NCBI GenBank assembly: GCA_023055505.1
Contig: JALIRH010000023.1
Span: 4,966,423 to 5,030,422, forward strand
Length of the DNA: 64,000 bases
Reading direction: 5' to 3'
Origin: Callipepla californica brunnescens
Taxonomy: Eukaryota > Chordata > Aves > Galliformes > Odontophoridae
Part shown: piece after piece, positions 24,129-34,978 of the stretch
Layout: each line of letters starts with the position of its first letter
How positions within the stretch are numbered: the stretch's first letter is position 1
Position numbers and translations under genes: made by a program
The notes under the pieces: model-generated
Seen by the model: only the letters and a program-made list of their open reading frames with translations
What the model was told of the DNA's origin: nothing
Database searches by the model: none

Positions 24129-26439
24129 GTTGGAGGAAAACAATGCACTGCTGAAATGCAGAATCTTAAGGGTGAAAAATTTCCTTATGTAAAAATTTTT
24201 AAATATATGAAAAATGATTAGCATTTTTTATATGATGACAAATATTTGAAGTGTTGTAGACTATATTTATAAGTAGAATGAAATGCTGGTACAAAACATA
24301 GTCTGTCAAATCATACTAAAATAAAATAAAGAACAACAAACAGATTGAATCTCTGCTGAGGCTCACAGTAATATCTTGACTACAGAACTGTTGATTTGTT
24401 TGGATGAAAATATTACCATAATCCTGTCTTTTTCTCCAGTAGAAATGCATAATTACATAATAATAAAATGGAGTTTGTATGTTCTGAATGCACCAAAAGT
24501 CATCTTGCTGGCACAGTGAAAATAAAATCATATCATTCTGTTTCTGAGGGGGCGCTCACTGCTAGGCAGCAAAATTAAAACTGAAGAGAGTATGAAAAAT
24601 CATCTTGAGGGTCCAAGAGAGCTTGGGAGTACAGGGGAAAGAAGGTGAGAAGTGGGGAAAAAGGGAACAACAAGATCAATATAAACAAAATAGATTTCAT
24701 TTTTAAATGAGTTTGACTGTCGAAACAGATGTTCACAACCATTCTGTGGCTTATCTTCACTCGATGAAGCTGACAATGATCCACACTTTATTTCACGAAG
24801 TCAGTAAAGATACTTCAGAGCCTGTTATCTTAAGCTCAAGGCTGTACTATACATTCAGAGCGCTTGAACTATACAGGTGACATCTTGTTTTTTGGCTCAG
24901 AACTGCTGAGATCAAACATCATGAGAAGTGACCAACAGATATAAAATCATTCTTAGTTCTCTAATATTCATTTCTCTGCCTCACAGAAAATCCAAGCTAG
25001 ATGTCCAGAAAGCTGATTGATAAATCCTCTGAGGGGCAAACATATAAAGGAATGAAGGTCATTTCTTGCTTTAATTATTATTATTAATACCATTTTTTGT
25101 AAATATATATCCTAAAAATAATATCTGCAAATGTCTACTGGTTTGCATTTGTTTATGTTATTTGCAAACGTTTATGTGGGAGAATGATAGAATTCCCTGT
25201 CAGATCTTACTCTAAATATTATCATTTATTTGCATTTTACAAGCGCAAAAATCAGATTAAGAACATTGTAGGGACATGTAAAAAGGTTGAAAGAAATTAT
25301 CTCTGTACAAACAACTTAAAATGTATTTTGAAATAGTAATTTATGTATTCATTTGTGTGACCAAAAAACAACTATAGCAATGGTCATGCAGTTATGTACA
25401 GTGTTAGAATGCACACTAGGCAAAGAGACTTCTACCTGTCATATACAATTGTGCTTTATAACACTGAAGATAAGAGGTAAAAGTTTAGGGTCTCTTGCTT
25501 TGGAAATTCCAGTGTATCAGAAAGTAAGATTTCAGAGTTTGCCAGAATATCAAATTGCATGGGATAGTCCAGCATTTTTTATTTTTTGTCTGTATTTTAT
25601 TAAATTAGTCTATCAATTTTAAGGAGAGAAATAAGTAATAGAATACTTAAAAAGACATTCGTTCCTAGACTCAGAGACTGAATTAGTTCTCAATTTAGTT
25701 ATTGAAACATGAACAATGGTTCATTTTACCTGTTTCTCCTGTGTATAGATTCTGTCTGAAATTTTTTATGCTTGTTCTTTTCTGGTTTAAATTCCTGAGA
25801 TTGACTGTCATTTTTATGAAAGCTCTCACATTTCCCAAGATTTTTCTTGTTTGAATTTATATCATTTCTCATCTATGTTTTCACCAGCTTTAGAGTAGAT
25901 ACCATGAAACTATATCTTCTGTATATAGATTAAGTAAAATCTAAATCAGTCGCTAAGCAGTCTATTTTACACTAAAATCCTTACACAGGTTGACATTTGC
26001 TAAATATGACAATAATTCATGATATCTTAATTATAAAGGATGTTATCAGTTTTTAATCAAACTGTGATTAACTCTCTGTTGTATCCAAAGATGACACAGC
26101 TTCTGCTTTTATTTTGAACATGTAGTTGTTTGTTAAGTTCAAAGGATTTTTTTTGGTCTGAAATAAAGATCATCTTTGATCGTAACAGTACTTACCATGG
26201 AAATAGAAGCTTGCCTGGCATTCACTTTATTCATAGCACCAGATTCTAGGACAGACTTATTCTACACAAAAAAGAAAAAAAGGACCACTGGTTAGGAGTC
26301 TGACATCTTCCAGCATATTTTGTAAAATAGTCTAGTCTGTCTATTGCCAACACTTCTGTTAACTTTGAATGGAAGGATCTTTTATTTTTTATTTTTTTTC
26401 AGAAGTTTGATAATTCATTTCTTCTCTGTTTCTTCTCAG
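24129..26439. other. Unique AT-rich DNA
   Basis: No gene or transposon is recognised over 2.3 kb. Several 70-90 codon frames exist without recognisable content. The 25353-25622 frame (89 codons) is the longest and lacks a domain or splice context. Confidence 0.45.
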
Positions 26440-26642
26440 AAATGAGCAAGAAAACATATCTGCAGGTAGAGGCAGAAATCACCATCAAATCACTAGTGCT
26501 TTCTCAGAAAGACATACAAGAAAAAATGAGCTTGGAAATTGATCTAACAAAAAGAAACCATGACAATTCCTTACAGAGTAGCTTAGAAATATTTCAATTA
26601 AAGTTTATGATAAAAATCCAAAATGATTATATGGGAAATTGA
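26440..26642 (+). other. Candidate exon, coiled-coil-like, unrecognised
   Basis: A strong pyrimidine tract (ATTTCTTCTCTGTTTCTTCTCAG) precedes the segment. From the second base onward a frame is open for 66 codons to TGA. The peptide is rich in E, K, Q, I, L and S with a rough heptad feel (VEAEITIKSLVLSQKDIQEK), as in coiled-coil proteins. An internal CAG|GTAGAG donor at 26463-26468 would instead make a 26-base exon. No polyadenylation signal is obvious just downstream. It could be a terminal coding exon, a pseudogene piece or chance. Confidence 0.2.
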
Positions 26643-26780
26643 CAACTGAGACAATGTAACTATGCTTTGTGAAACCTGTAGATGTGGTAATCACAATGAC
26701 TGGGAGAAGATTTTTCAGGTTTTGTCTGTTTTGTTTTGCTCCTCTCCCTCCTCCCCTCACATACCCTACTTTTCTTCAAC

Positions 26781-26848
<68 letters not shown>
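26781..26848. repeat. (ATCT)17 microsatellite
   Basis: Seventeen uninterrupted ATCT units (68 bases). Three overlapping plus frames encoding repeated Ile-Tyr-Leu-Ser are artefacts of this tetranucleotide. The purity of the array suggests high length polymorphism. Confidence 0.98.
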
Positions 26849-26849
<1 letters not shown>

Positions 26850-26907
26850 ATGAAACTGCTTCCTCTGTTTCCAGGAAGATTACGAAGCATATCCCCCTGG
26901 AAGCTAG

Positions 26908-27223
26908 GTAAGGCACATGGACAGGTCCTGTTTGACCAACACTGTGACCTTCTGTGATGGCGTAACTATGCCAGTGTACAAGGGAAGAGACACTGGTATT
27001 ATCTATCTGGACAACCTGAGCCTTTATCACAGTCTCCCACCTTCTCACCAAACTGGAAAGATATGGATTTGACTGCTGGACTGTTCGAAAGATGAGGAAC
27101 TGATTGCAAGTTTGTATCCGAAGAGAACTGGTAAATGGCTCAGTGTTTGAATGGAAATAATTGACAAGTGGTATCCCACAGGGGTCTGTAACTGAAGCCA
27201 GTGCTCTTTGACATCTTCATCTG
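26908..27223 (+). mobile_element. CR1 ORF2 reverse-transcriptase fragment
   Basis: Reading the plus strand: CTGTTTGACCAAC, ATTATCTATCTGGACAACC, TATCACAGTCTCCCACC and GGTATCCCACAGGGGTCTGT. These are degraded versions of the CR1 RT segments around Y-L-D-x-S-K-A-F-D and S-G-V-P-Q-G-S. It ends at ...CTTTGACATCTTCATCT, which corresponds to the usual L-F-N-I-F-I. Several frameshifts. It is met immediately by a CR1 in the opposite orientation. Confidence 0.78.
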
Positions 27224-27225
27224 AC

Positions 27226-27555
27226 CACTTTCTTGGAGAACTGTTTACTGATGTCCAAGTTGAATCTCCCCTGACACAACTTGAGGCCATTCCCTCTAGT
27301 CCTGTTCCTAGTTACATGGAAAAAGAGGCCAATTACCACCTCATCACAGCCTCCCTTCAGGTAGCTGTAGAGAGTGGTAAGGTCTCCTCTTCTCCAGCCT
27401 GAACAATCTCAATTCACTCATCTGCTCCTCACAAGGCTTGTGCTCCAGATCTCTCATCAGCTTCCTTGTCCTTCTCTGAACATGCTCCAGGGCCTCAATG
27501 TTTTTCTTGTAGTGAGGGGCCCAAAACTGAGCACAGTTCAGCATATCCAGTTGTT
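27226..27555 (-). mobile_element. CR1 ORF2 C-terminal fragment
   Basis: The reverse complement encodes CR1 C-terminal ORF2. A minus frame between 27544 and 27344 contains [20 protein letters not shown], then [10 protein letters not shown]?-type sequence, both conserved in CR1. The 3' tail is absent; the copy begins inside the C-terminal coding region. It directly abuts the plus-strand fragment ending at 27223. Confidence 0.9.
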
Positions 27556-28069
27556 AAGTGAGCCTTGAACCTAGCATAACTATACAAAGCGAATAAGCTA
27601 TTCTATTTGCTGAACCAAGTTTGGTATAACTTTTAGGTGACTTTAGAGAAGAAAATTAAGAACAAGCAATTGTCATAATGAAATTTTCTCAGAAGACAGT
27701 AGTTTTGCATCACTGATTTCTAATCAAGGATGTATTTTCCTTTATAATGGAAGAGGTTTACATAGTCCAAGCATAGCTGAGTCATCGAGATACGATCTCT
27801 ACCTAGACACTTCTTCTGAATTCTGATGATGATGGGTATCCAACATCTGAGGGAGTAATGGGGTGAGAATTTGACAATTGGAAACTCAGCTAGTTAGATT
27901 CTTTTTGTTTTCCTTTTTTTTTTTTTTGTTTTTTTTCCCTAGGACTTTTGGAGGTGATCTGTGTTATTCTCTTAATTTTGCAAGTTCAGGTTGTGGTGAG
28001 AACCATGAAGCAGAGAAGACAATCCATTGTATTTACAGTAGATGAAAAAGACATATACTTGACCCCCTG
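27556..28069. other. Unique DNA with a T-run
   Basis: No gene is recognised. A T-rich low-complexity tract lies at about 27901-27939. Confidence 0.45.
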
Positions 28070-28149
28070 TGTCAGTGAGACTGGAATTTTATGATCTTTG
28101 AGGACTTTCCCAACCCAACCCAACCCACCCAACCCATTCTATGATTCTC
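28070..28149 (+). mobile_element. CR1 3' tail with expanded CCCAA repeat
   Basis: ATGATCTTTGAGGACTTTCC, then a short tandem run of CCAACCCAACCCAACCCA, then ATTCTATGATTCT. This is a CR1 3' end in which the usual CCAACCC segment has been tandemly expanded. Only about 80 bases remain. Confidence 0.8.
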
Positions 28150-29509
28150 ACTGTGGATTCTTTGGTAAGTAAGCTAATCTCAAAAAAGTCAGCAGCTTCA
28201 TAAACTTGAAAGAATTTCTTCTGTCTAACTATAGCTGATCCTGTAAGTCTCTAAATCAGTTGTCATAGATGTAGTCACTACCTTTCATGAAAACAAATTA
28301 ATGTAAAAGAAACTTAATTCACTAAAATTAATAAATTTTTAGCACAGTTGTTTTACCACTTCTTCTGAGAAGTATAACATGGATGAAAAGGTATGCCTTC
28401 TGATTTTTTGTCTCATTTGATTTTGTATCTTAATTCTGTCACTGTGACCCAAATAAGATAATCCCATTTTATTCCCATCCCCCAGATCTTATTTTAATTC
28501 TTACTAAAAAAGGCGATAAAAATAGTTCCAAAGAGAGTTATCAGTTTTCCTGAACTTAGTATAGCATGATGAACTTCAAGGATGGACTATAGGAACACTT
28601 TTATAGATCTGGATATCCTCTTATCAGTACATGGCCAGCTAATAGTATAACTGAAAAGAGATTCATCTGTACTGTACATAATTTAAAGCAGTCAGAGCTG
28701 AGAGTAGTTTTACAGAGTCTGAATGGATGTGGCCTGAAGGAGACAGAAATATACATCCAGCTTTAGAGCCATAAGGTTTTTGCTCCATACAGCCCACATT
28801 ATTTCTCTACATGGTACTATTAGGAGAGGAAATGCCTTTTGTCCCTCTACTTTTCATTACATTCAATTGGAGTAATTACATTTCTTGCAGTTTACAGGCC
28901 AGTTGTGGGTTAACATTAGACTCTTGAACTCAGCAGTTAAGCAAGTACTACCATACTTTGAGATATACATATCAATTGTCTAGTTCAAGTTAAGTCATAT
29001 ACTTAAAGGTGACAGTTTGCACGTAGCATCAACACATATCACTGAAATAGAACATGTTTCTTTGGCACTAGTGATTTCAACATGATTTAGTTCTACTCAG
29101 TGCTATTCTAGAGAGTGCAAGAAAATCCAATTAAGGCATGTTAAAAGCTAAAACAGTCAAACTTGAAAGTAAAAATATGCAATTTGGACTGGATGCCACA
29201 AGGTACAGTTTTATGCTTTATAACGCTGAAACTCAGAAATTATTTTGTATGGTTGTGACCTCATTCCTTACTTAGATACTTGATTCTGTACAGAGTTACC
29301 TGAACGAGACAAATGGATAAAGTAAGAAGCGCAAGTTGAATTTCCTGCCCTCAGGTAACAGAGCTATATAAAACAAGATCTGGTCTACCTTAAGAAGAGA
29401 AAAGACCGTTTCCAGTTCTTAATTAACACAGCTTTAGTGAGGAATCAACTTTGCAATTTAAATTCAGTTGAGCTTTGATTAACTGTTAGCTCTGACTACA
29501 AAATGAGTG
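28150..29509. other. Unique AT-rich DNA
   Basis: Nothing recognised over about 1.35 kb: no ORF above 60 codons that I can support and no repeat family. Confidence 0.45.
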
Positions 29510-29955
29510 CCTGACCACACTCTTCTGAAGAACCTTTTCCTAACGCTGAACTTGGCCCTCTCCTGTTGAAGCTCCATGCCATTCCCTGAGGTTTCATTGC
29601 TATCACTACAGAGCAGACCTCAGTACTGCCACTCTGCTTTCTATGAGGAGCTGTAGGCTGCCACGAATTCTCCCCTCAGCTCTGGGCTGAACACACCTAG
29701 AGACCTCAGTCCCTCTTGATACGTCCTGCCTCCCAGAATCTTCACTATTTTCACAGCCCTCCTTTGGATGCTAATAAGTTTTATGTCATTCTTACATTGT
29801 GGTGCACAAATGCACACCCAGTACTCAAGGTGAGGCCACATAGAGCAGAACAAATCTTCCCCTTGCCTATATGGGCATGATACACCCCAGAGTACGGTTG
29901 GCCCTTTTGGCTACCAGGGCACATCACAGTTGCATGTTCAACTTGTTGTGAACAA
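29510..29955 (-). mobile_element. Old CR1 ORF2 C-terminal fragment
   Basis: The reverse complement matches an older CR1 subfamily. Recognisable blocks are GAACACACCTAGAGACCTCA, CTTGATACGTCCTGCCTCCC, AGCCCTCCTTTGGATGCTAA and CCCAGTACTCAAGGTGAGGC. The minus frame at 29853-29641 (about 70 codons) carries the W-P-H-L-E-Y-x-V region of CR1. Neither end is a true 3' tail. Confidence 0.85.
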
Positions 29956-31224
29956 GAACCATTCTTTCTCCAGGACAGAAAATTACTGGAATAATTGTTA
30001 ATTACTGAAATCAATATTACTTTCTTGAGAAATTTTATTGCAAGGAAAATTAAATGGACAAAAATCATTAAATGCCATGATGTAATCCTATTCTTTACAT
30101 TCTGTCTTTGCAAAGAAGTTGTGACTTGGAGGCATGCATCTAAGAACACATGTACTTGAGAGAACAGTGAGGAAATCTGAAGGCTGGCTCAGTAGCTCAT
30201 GGAGAGAGTTAAATCATTTGTTTAAACGAGAATTACTGGATATGCTACTGTATGTAATAACATGGGATGGTGATTGAGTTGTCTGTGCCTTTTTTTCTTG
30301 TTCTCCTGAAAGAAAGAGTTATGTGTAATTTTTCAAGAAGATAACAACACAAAAAAACTATTTAGAATGATGGGGTAATAGTAGTGGAAGAAGGATAAAT
30401 TAGGATGTAGAATTCCATAAGAAAACATACGTTCAATGCTTAATTTTATACACTAAGGTTTATTTTTTTTTATTTGGGGAATCACACCATTTATCAAATA
30501 TATCCAGGTGACATAGAAGTTGAATTTACACTAAATTAATGAGTGTGCTTTACATAGTGTTAAAAAAACAAACAAACCTGATTTTCAAAGAAACATGACT
30601 TGGTTTTTAAAAATGAACTTATGAAACATATTCTCTAGATCTTTGAGAAAATGTGATTTAAAAGATCATTGTATCATTTTTCTGGTAGAAAACTCAGAAA
30701 AGTTGTTATTGGCTATTAACAGTGACCTCATGATTGCAACACTTATTGCATATTATGTGCAGTGTTGGAATTTCATACCATGTTTTGCCCTTCCAATTAG
30801 CTTCTTCTTCTAGAAATCACATCTCTAGCTCTGTAAACAGTGCTCTGGATTTGTTTTTTCTCTTTTTTTTTTTTGGCATCAGTAGAGTTTCACTTCAGGT
30901 ACTGTCACACAATATAAAGATAGTAATACACTGTAATAATAATAATAATAACATAAGTCATTAACAAACTTATTTGTAGTATTTGGACTGAAAATAAGGC
31001 TTCTTGTTTCCAACATTTCATGAAACTTCTGCTTTTGATCCTCAGGGTAGTCATCATTAGTTTCAATCAGTAAAATATGAGTTACAGTTTATATAACTAC
31101 GCATTTATTTAGACTTAACAAAGTAGTGAAAATTGTTTGCTGTAACCTTCACCTAGACAAACGTCACATTTAAACTGAGGGTGTGATTTGCAAGAAATGT
31201 GAAAGTGGCTTACAGCGTGGCACT
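29956..31224. other. Unique AT-rich DNA
   Basis: No gene or transposon is recognised. A short AAT microsatellite lies at about 30937-30952 and a T-run at about 30861-30872. Confidence 0.45.
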
Positions 31225-31331
31225 GAGAGGATAGAGTTTAATGGTTTTTACTCAGATTACAGTGGGAATCCCCAGGAAACAGTACCAGGCCGCCCAAACA
31301 GTTCAACAGTGTTATCTTAAGGTCTAAGTCT
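31225..31331 (+). mobile_element. CR1 fragment, 5' side of an LTR insertion
   Basis: TACAGTGGGAATCCCCAGG, then AAACAGTACC and CCCAAACAGTTCAACAG, correspond to the CR1 RT segment encoding [15 protein letters not shown]. The CR1 sequence resumes at 31799 with TTCATAAAAAACTGGATGAT, the continuation I-F-I-N-D-L-D-D. The intervening sequence is a minus-strand LTR. Confidence 0.6.
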
Positions 31332-31798
31332 GTGACAGTGACACAAGAAAAAATAAAAAATAAAAAATAAAAAAAGGAGAGAGATAAAGAAAAAAAAACA
31401 AAAACTGCTCTGGCTTTAAGCAACGTGGCCGCCTGAGTAGAGCTGGGAGCTCTGGGGGACTGGGGAGAGAGAAGGGTATAAAAATAACAGACGGGTCTAC
31501 AGAAAAACAATGGCAACGATCTGAGGAGGAACAGTAATTTACTAAATCCAACAAACAGAACAAACTGAGAGAGAGACTAAAGTATTCAACATATAAGATC
31601 ATCTGTTAGTGAAAATGCAAGGGAAGCAGACGCGCTTTTTCTCCGCGGCAATCCGAGGGAAAACACACCAGTCTGGCTGATGTCTGGCCAGAAGCTCCAC
31701 TCCTCTTCTTCTCCCCACCAGAGTATTAACTCTTTTAACTCCCTGCATGATGTTCTGATGTGGAATACCGGCAGCAAAAAAATAACAAAACCGCAACA
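31332..31798 (-). mobile_element. Diverged ERVL-like LTR inserted in a CR1
   Basis: This is related to the solo LTRs at 35304, 39624 and 54463. Shared blocks: AATGGCAACGATCTGAGGAG followed by AGTAATTTACTAAAT, and GATGTTCTGATGTGGAATACC followed by AAAACCGCAACA at the LTR 5' end (right side). The right end (31798) is secure. The left end is placed at TGTGACAG by the TG...CA rule but is uncertain, because an A-rich simple stretch (about 31349-31390) obscures it. No clear target duplication was found. It is more diverged than the three solo LTRs, so older. Confidence 0.7.
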
Positions 31799-32632
31799 GC
31801 TTCATAAAAAACTGGATGATGGGATTAAATGTATCTTCACCGGTTTTGCTGATCACAGTAAACTGAATGGTGAGGTAGACATGTAAGAAAAGAGGGACAT
31901 TTAAGAAAGGAGGCTGGGCAGGCTGTAGGAGTGGGCAAGCAGGAAGTTTAACAGTGACAAATACAAGATACTTCACTTGGAAAAACATAACCAAAGAATT
32001 CAGTACAGGCTAGAATCTGCATGGCTGAGGGGAAGCCATACTAAAAGGGGCCAGAACATCTTCTTGAACAAGCTGAACATGATTCAGTAACACTCTGCTG
32101 CAGCAGTAAGGACAAATCAAATCCTGGGCCGACAGAGGTAGACATGCCATCGTACGTAGAGTTTGTCAGGCTACACCTACCCAGTTCTGATCCTTGCAAT
32201 TCAAAAAATGCATGGACAAAATGGAGATAGTCCAAGTGATCTCGGTGTGGAGAATCTGTTCTTTGAGGGAAGACTGAAGGAACTAAGTCTTTTCACACTG
32301 GAGAACAGAGGGCTCAGACTCACCATAGTTTTCTAGTACTTAAAGGGTGACCAAAAAAAAAACAACCAAAAAAAAAAAAAAACAGCCACCTGAAGAAGAC
32401 AGGGAGCAATTAGTACAAGTTGTATTGGTAGAGGTTTCATTCAGAAAGTTTTTACTTTGAGCCATTGAAACAGTCTCTCTGAGGATATGGGAGAATCCAT
32501 GTCATTAGAGATTTTCAAGGTGCAATAAAGCAGGGTGAAAAATAATCCCATCCATGCTCACTTTTCCCACAGAAAGTTGGATCTTACGTGGTCCTTTCCA
32601 ATGCAGGCTTTCCTCTAATTCTATGATTCTAT
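31799..32632 (+). mobile_element. CR1 ORF2 3' half, after the LTR insertion
   Basis: The sequence resumes CR1 with AACTGGATGATGGGATTAAA and a frame reading DDGIKCIFTGFADHSKLNGE. Here the catalytic F-A-D-D of the RT is F-A-D-H. It continues through the C-terminal region (GGAGAATCTGTTCTTTGAGG) to a degraded 3' tail at about 32580-32632 (GGTCCTTTCCAATGCAGGCT, then TTCTATGATTCTATA). A-rich insertions at 32350-32385 interrupt it. It is an old, non-coding copy. Confidence 0.82.
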
Positions 32633-33930
32633 ATTGCGTAAATTCCATGTAGAAAGGAATACTATCTCCAGGTTTTTAAAGAGTGGAAATGATTGAACAC
32701 TTCTTTGCACAGAACTCTGAAGACGAATGTTTTCAAGGATTGTATTAGTTATGGAAGAAATGAATGCTAGCCTGTGGCTGATCTCTGGAGGAGGTAGAAG
32801 GACTACAGATAATATATTTTTTCAGCTACTTTAATTACTGGAAGGAAATGAAGGCTAAGATGAATGTGAACAGTTTCTACTATATACTCAATGCGTGGGC
32901 TATTTTCTGATTTTGAGTATTTTGGTGTCTATCCAACACACAAAGGAGATGTGATGTCTGTAAGGCTAATTGCAAAGCACTGACAGTGCTGTCCTTTTCA
33001 GAAAACCACAAGCACATCTCAGAAGGAATCTAGAGATCCAGCTGGTATAAACTCCTAAGGCTTGTATAAAAATATATCTAAGAAACTGCCTGGAGATCTA
33101 AAGGAAGTAAATTTTAGGTAGCATATTGCACAATCCACCTTAGCTTACTTTGAAATTCTTGAAATTACTTAAACAGTATGCCGTAAGTATTCTTCTTAGC
33201 TAAGTGCTTTCACAAGTGCTCCTGAAAGGTAAAAGCCTTACACAATTTCATAGAATTTTTAAACTTTCAAAATATGAGTATTAGCATTCAAAAATGTTAC
33301 TATTTCAGTTTTTAATCTAGAAACATGAAATTTATGTGCATTACATGTACTGCAGATGTTATGCTCTGTACAGGTAGTCTATAATCATATTTGAGCAACA
33401 GCTTTTTGGCTTTTTGGGCAGCAAGAACACATGGGAGAAAAAATGCATGGTTCTGTGAGGTTTGAAAGCAAATGAGACAGATCATAGAAGATTTACGGTG
33501 TTTTGTTGTCACTGTTTCTTTCTTTTCAAAAACAAAACTCCAAATATCATGCACCCACAAATCCCCCTGACATAATTACAAACACGCTGCTCCAGTATTA
33601 AACCTGCTCAGTTAAGATTGCTGTTATAAAGTTTGTCTAATTGCCTGACTCATTTCTTCAGTGAAAAGATTTCTAGAATAATAATAAGATAAATAAATAG
33701 GTAAATGCAAAGATCTTCAACAAATAATATCTGAAACAAATTTCAAACTGACATTAAACGTGCCTTTTAGAAAAATGCTCCAGATTTAAGACATCAATGA
33801 TCTAGTGATAAGTTTATCCATGCTTTCAGTCCATTAAGCTTTTCAACTGTTCTGAGTATCTGAAAAGTTTCAGTGCTTTTATTAGGAGTGAAAAATATTA
33901 ATTGCAATTTATCACTGCTGGCATTTTCAG

Positions 33931-34088
33931 TATCTCCAACTGTGGACAGCCAGAAAGATAACCCAAGAGTGGCAACTTGGAGCTTTTATTAGCGCTAGGA
34001 TCATGTGTCTGCCTGCTCAAGAGTTGGATCTGAAGAGACTGAAAGCCCTGATTACATGCTATAGTGAAGGAGTGTCTCAGAGTTTCAG
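33931..34088 (+). other. Candidate exon, 53 codons, unrecognised
   Basis: GGCATTTTCAG precedes and GTAATG follows. The 158-base segment is open throughout; the peptide includes ITQEWQLGAFISARIMCLPA, then QELDLKRLKALITCYSEGVS. It is a mixed soluble-protein-like composition without bias. It ends with two bases of a codon. The next splice-like segment begins only 60 bases later (34149), which is short for a vertebrate intron, and the frame does not continue into it. A decayed gene copy or chance must be considered. Confidence 0.2.
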
Positions 34089-34148
34089 GTAATGCATTTG
34101 TCTTCTTCTAGCTAAAGTGAGCAGAATGAAGTTCATTTATTTTCTCAG

Positions 34149-34274
34149 CTGATGGACTGTGATGATGGAATCCTTGATTGCCTGCCCAGACACTGAAGAT
34201 ATCTGTGAACTTGTGGGAATAGGAAGAGTGGCTTCTGGAACACCTGCTTATCACATAATAAAGCATCCTCTGAG
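34149..34274 (+). other. Candidate decayed exon
   Basis: ATTTTCTCAG precedes and GTAGTA follows. The 126 bases are not open in one frame: the first 15 codons read LMDCDDGILDCLPRH before TGA, and a different frame reads EDICELVGIGRVASGTPAYH from the middle to the end. The pattern would fit a frameshifted exon of a pseudogene. I do not recognise either half. Confidence 0.12.
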
Positions 34275-34346
34275 GTAGTAATTTAAGTCAAGTTTATATA
34301 TGTATTACATAATACATAAACACTAATAAACTATATTTTTTTTCAG

Positions 34347-34415
34347 TTGAAGCACATATTAGATATTCCTAAACAATCTTTATTCGAGCTAAGTCCAGAA
34401 CTTGCTAATGACACA
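34347..34415 (+). other. Candidate exon, 23 codons, unrecognised
   Basis: A T-rich tract and acceptor (ATATTTTTTTTCAG) precede 69 open bases in phase 0, followed by a strong donor GTAAGA. The peptide is LKHILDIPKQSLFELSPELA, then NDT. The other two frames contain stops. Phase 0 at both ends matches the candidate at 20971-21078. Short length keeps confidence low; no family is recognised. Confidence 0.27.
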
Positions 34416-34599
34416 GTAAGATAACTTTACCTTTTCTTCCATATCTCCCATGTTCTGACACAGATCACTAGAAGAGAAGAGAATTAATGTAAGTAATAAA
34501 TTATTAAGTGACTATTCTGGGATAAGGTATTTTTTCATTAAATTATATGAGTATAAATTCTCTGAATGTAAACAAATATTGAAAACAATTACACAGGTG

Positions 34600-34978
34600 G
34601 GCCTTTACATACAGATGTGCCTGAGCTGGGGCCCACTGATCAGGAGGCACCCCTGTTGGTCTATCCTGTATTTTTTGTTTTTTGAGTTATTATGGGATAG
34701 ATCTTGAAGGTACACATTATGGACGGGGCTTTGAGATCTGCTTTAGATGGATTAACTTCCAGATCACCCAGGTCCAGTGATTCAAAAACCTGGGTGCCAT
34801 CTACTGAGATAGTACATAATTGCTTCACTGGGAAATGTTGGCTCAGTTTCTTTGCTGTTAATATACCCAGTTGTTGTTCCAATTTCTCAGTTTGACTGCA
34901 CAATTGCTGGTTTTCATTTTTTAAGTTATTAGTTGTTGTTCCCAACTGATTTAAATCCATTGCTAGAGGCCATACCAC
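34600..34978 (-). pseudogene. ERV gag N-terminal remnant (minus strand)
   Basis: A 105-codon minus frame (34978-34661) begins with a hydrophobic start and then a helical, Gln/Asn/Lys/Glu-rich segment (NLKNENQQLCSQTEKLEQQL) with heptad spacing. This is the coiled-coil style seen at the start of avian ERVL-type gag proteins. Beyond the frame's end (34660-34600) the minus strand continues as readable, proline-rich gag-like sequence in another frame. The C-terminal gag, pol and 3' LTR are missing. It lies in line with an LTR fragment at 35930-36140 on the same strand, as expected for the 5' part of a provirus. Identification rests on composition and context, not a database match. Confidence 0.45.

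Larger units (their letters stand above)
32633..34599. other. Unique DNA with clustered exon-like segments
   Basis: No transposon is recognised. Three open or part-open segments with splice-like borders lie at 33931-34088, 34149-34274 and 34347-34415, described separately. Elsewhere only short frames. Confidence 0.45.

Noticed and set aside
26662..26957. Three overlapping plus frames with repeated Ile-Tyr-Leu-Ser
   Set aside because: They translate the ATCT microsatellite; all three phases give the same pattern.
31599..31994. 131-codon minus frame
   Set aside because: It runs across the LTR/CR1 junction and combines sequence from both elements, so it is not a gene.
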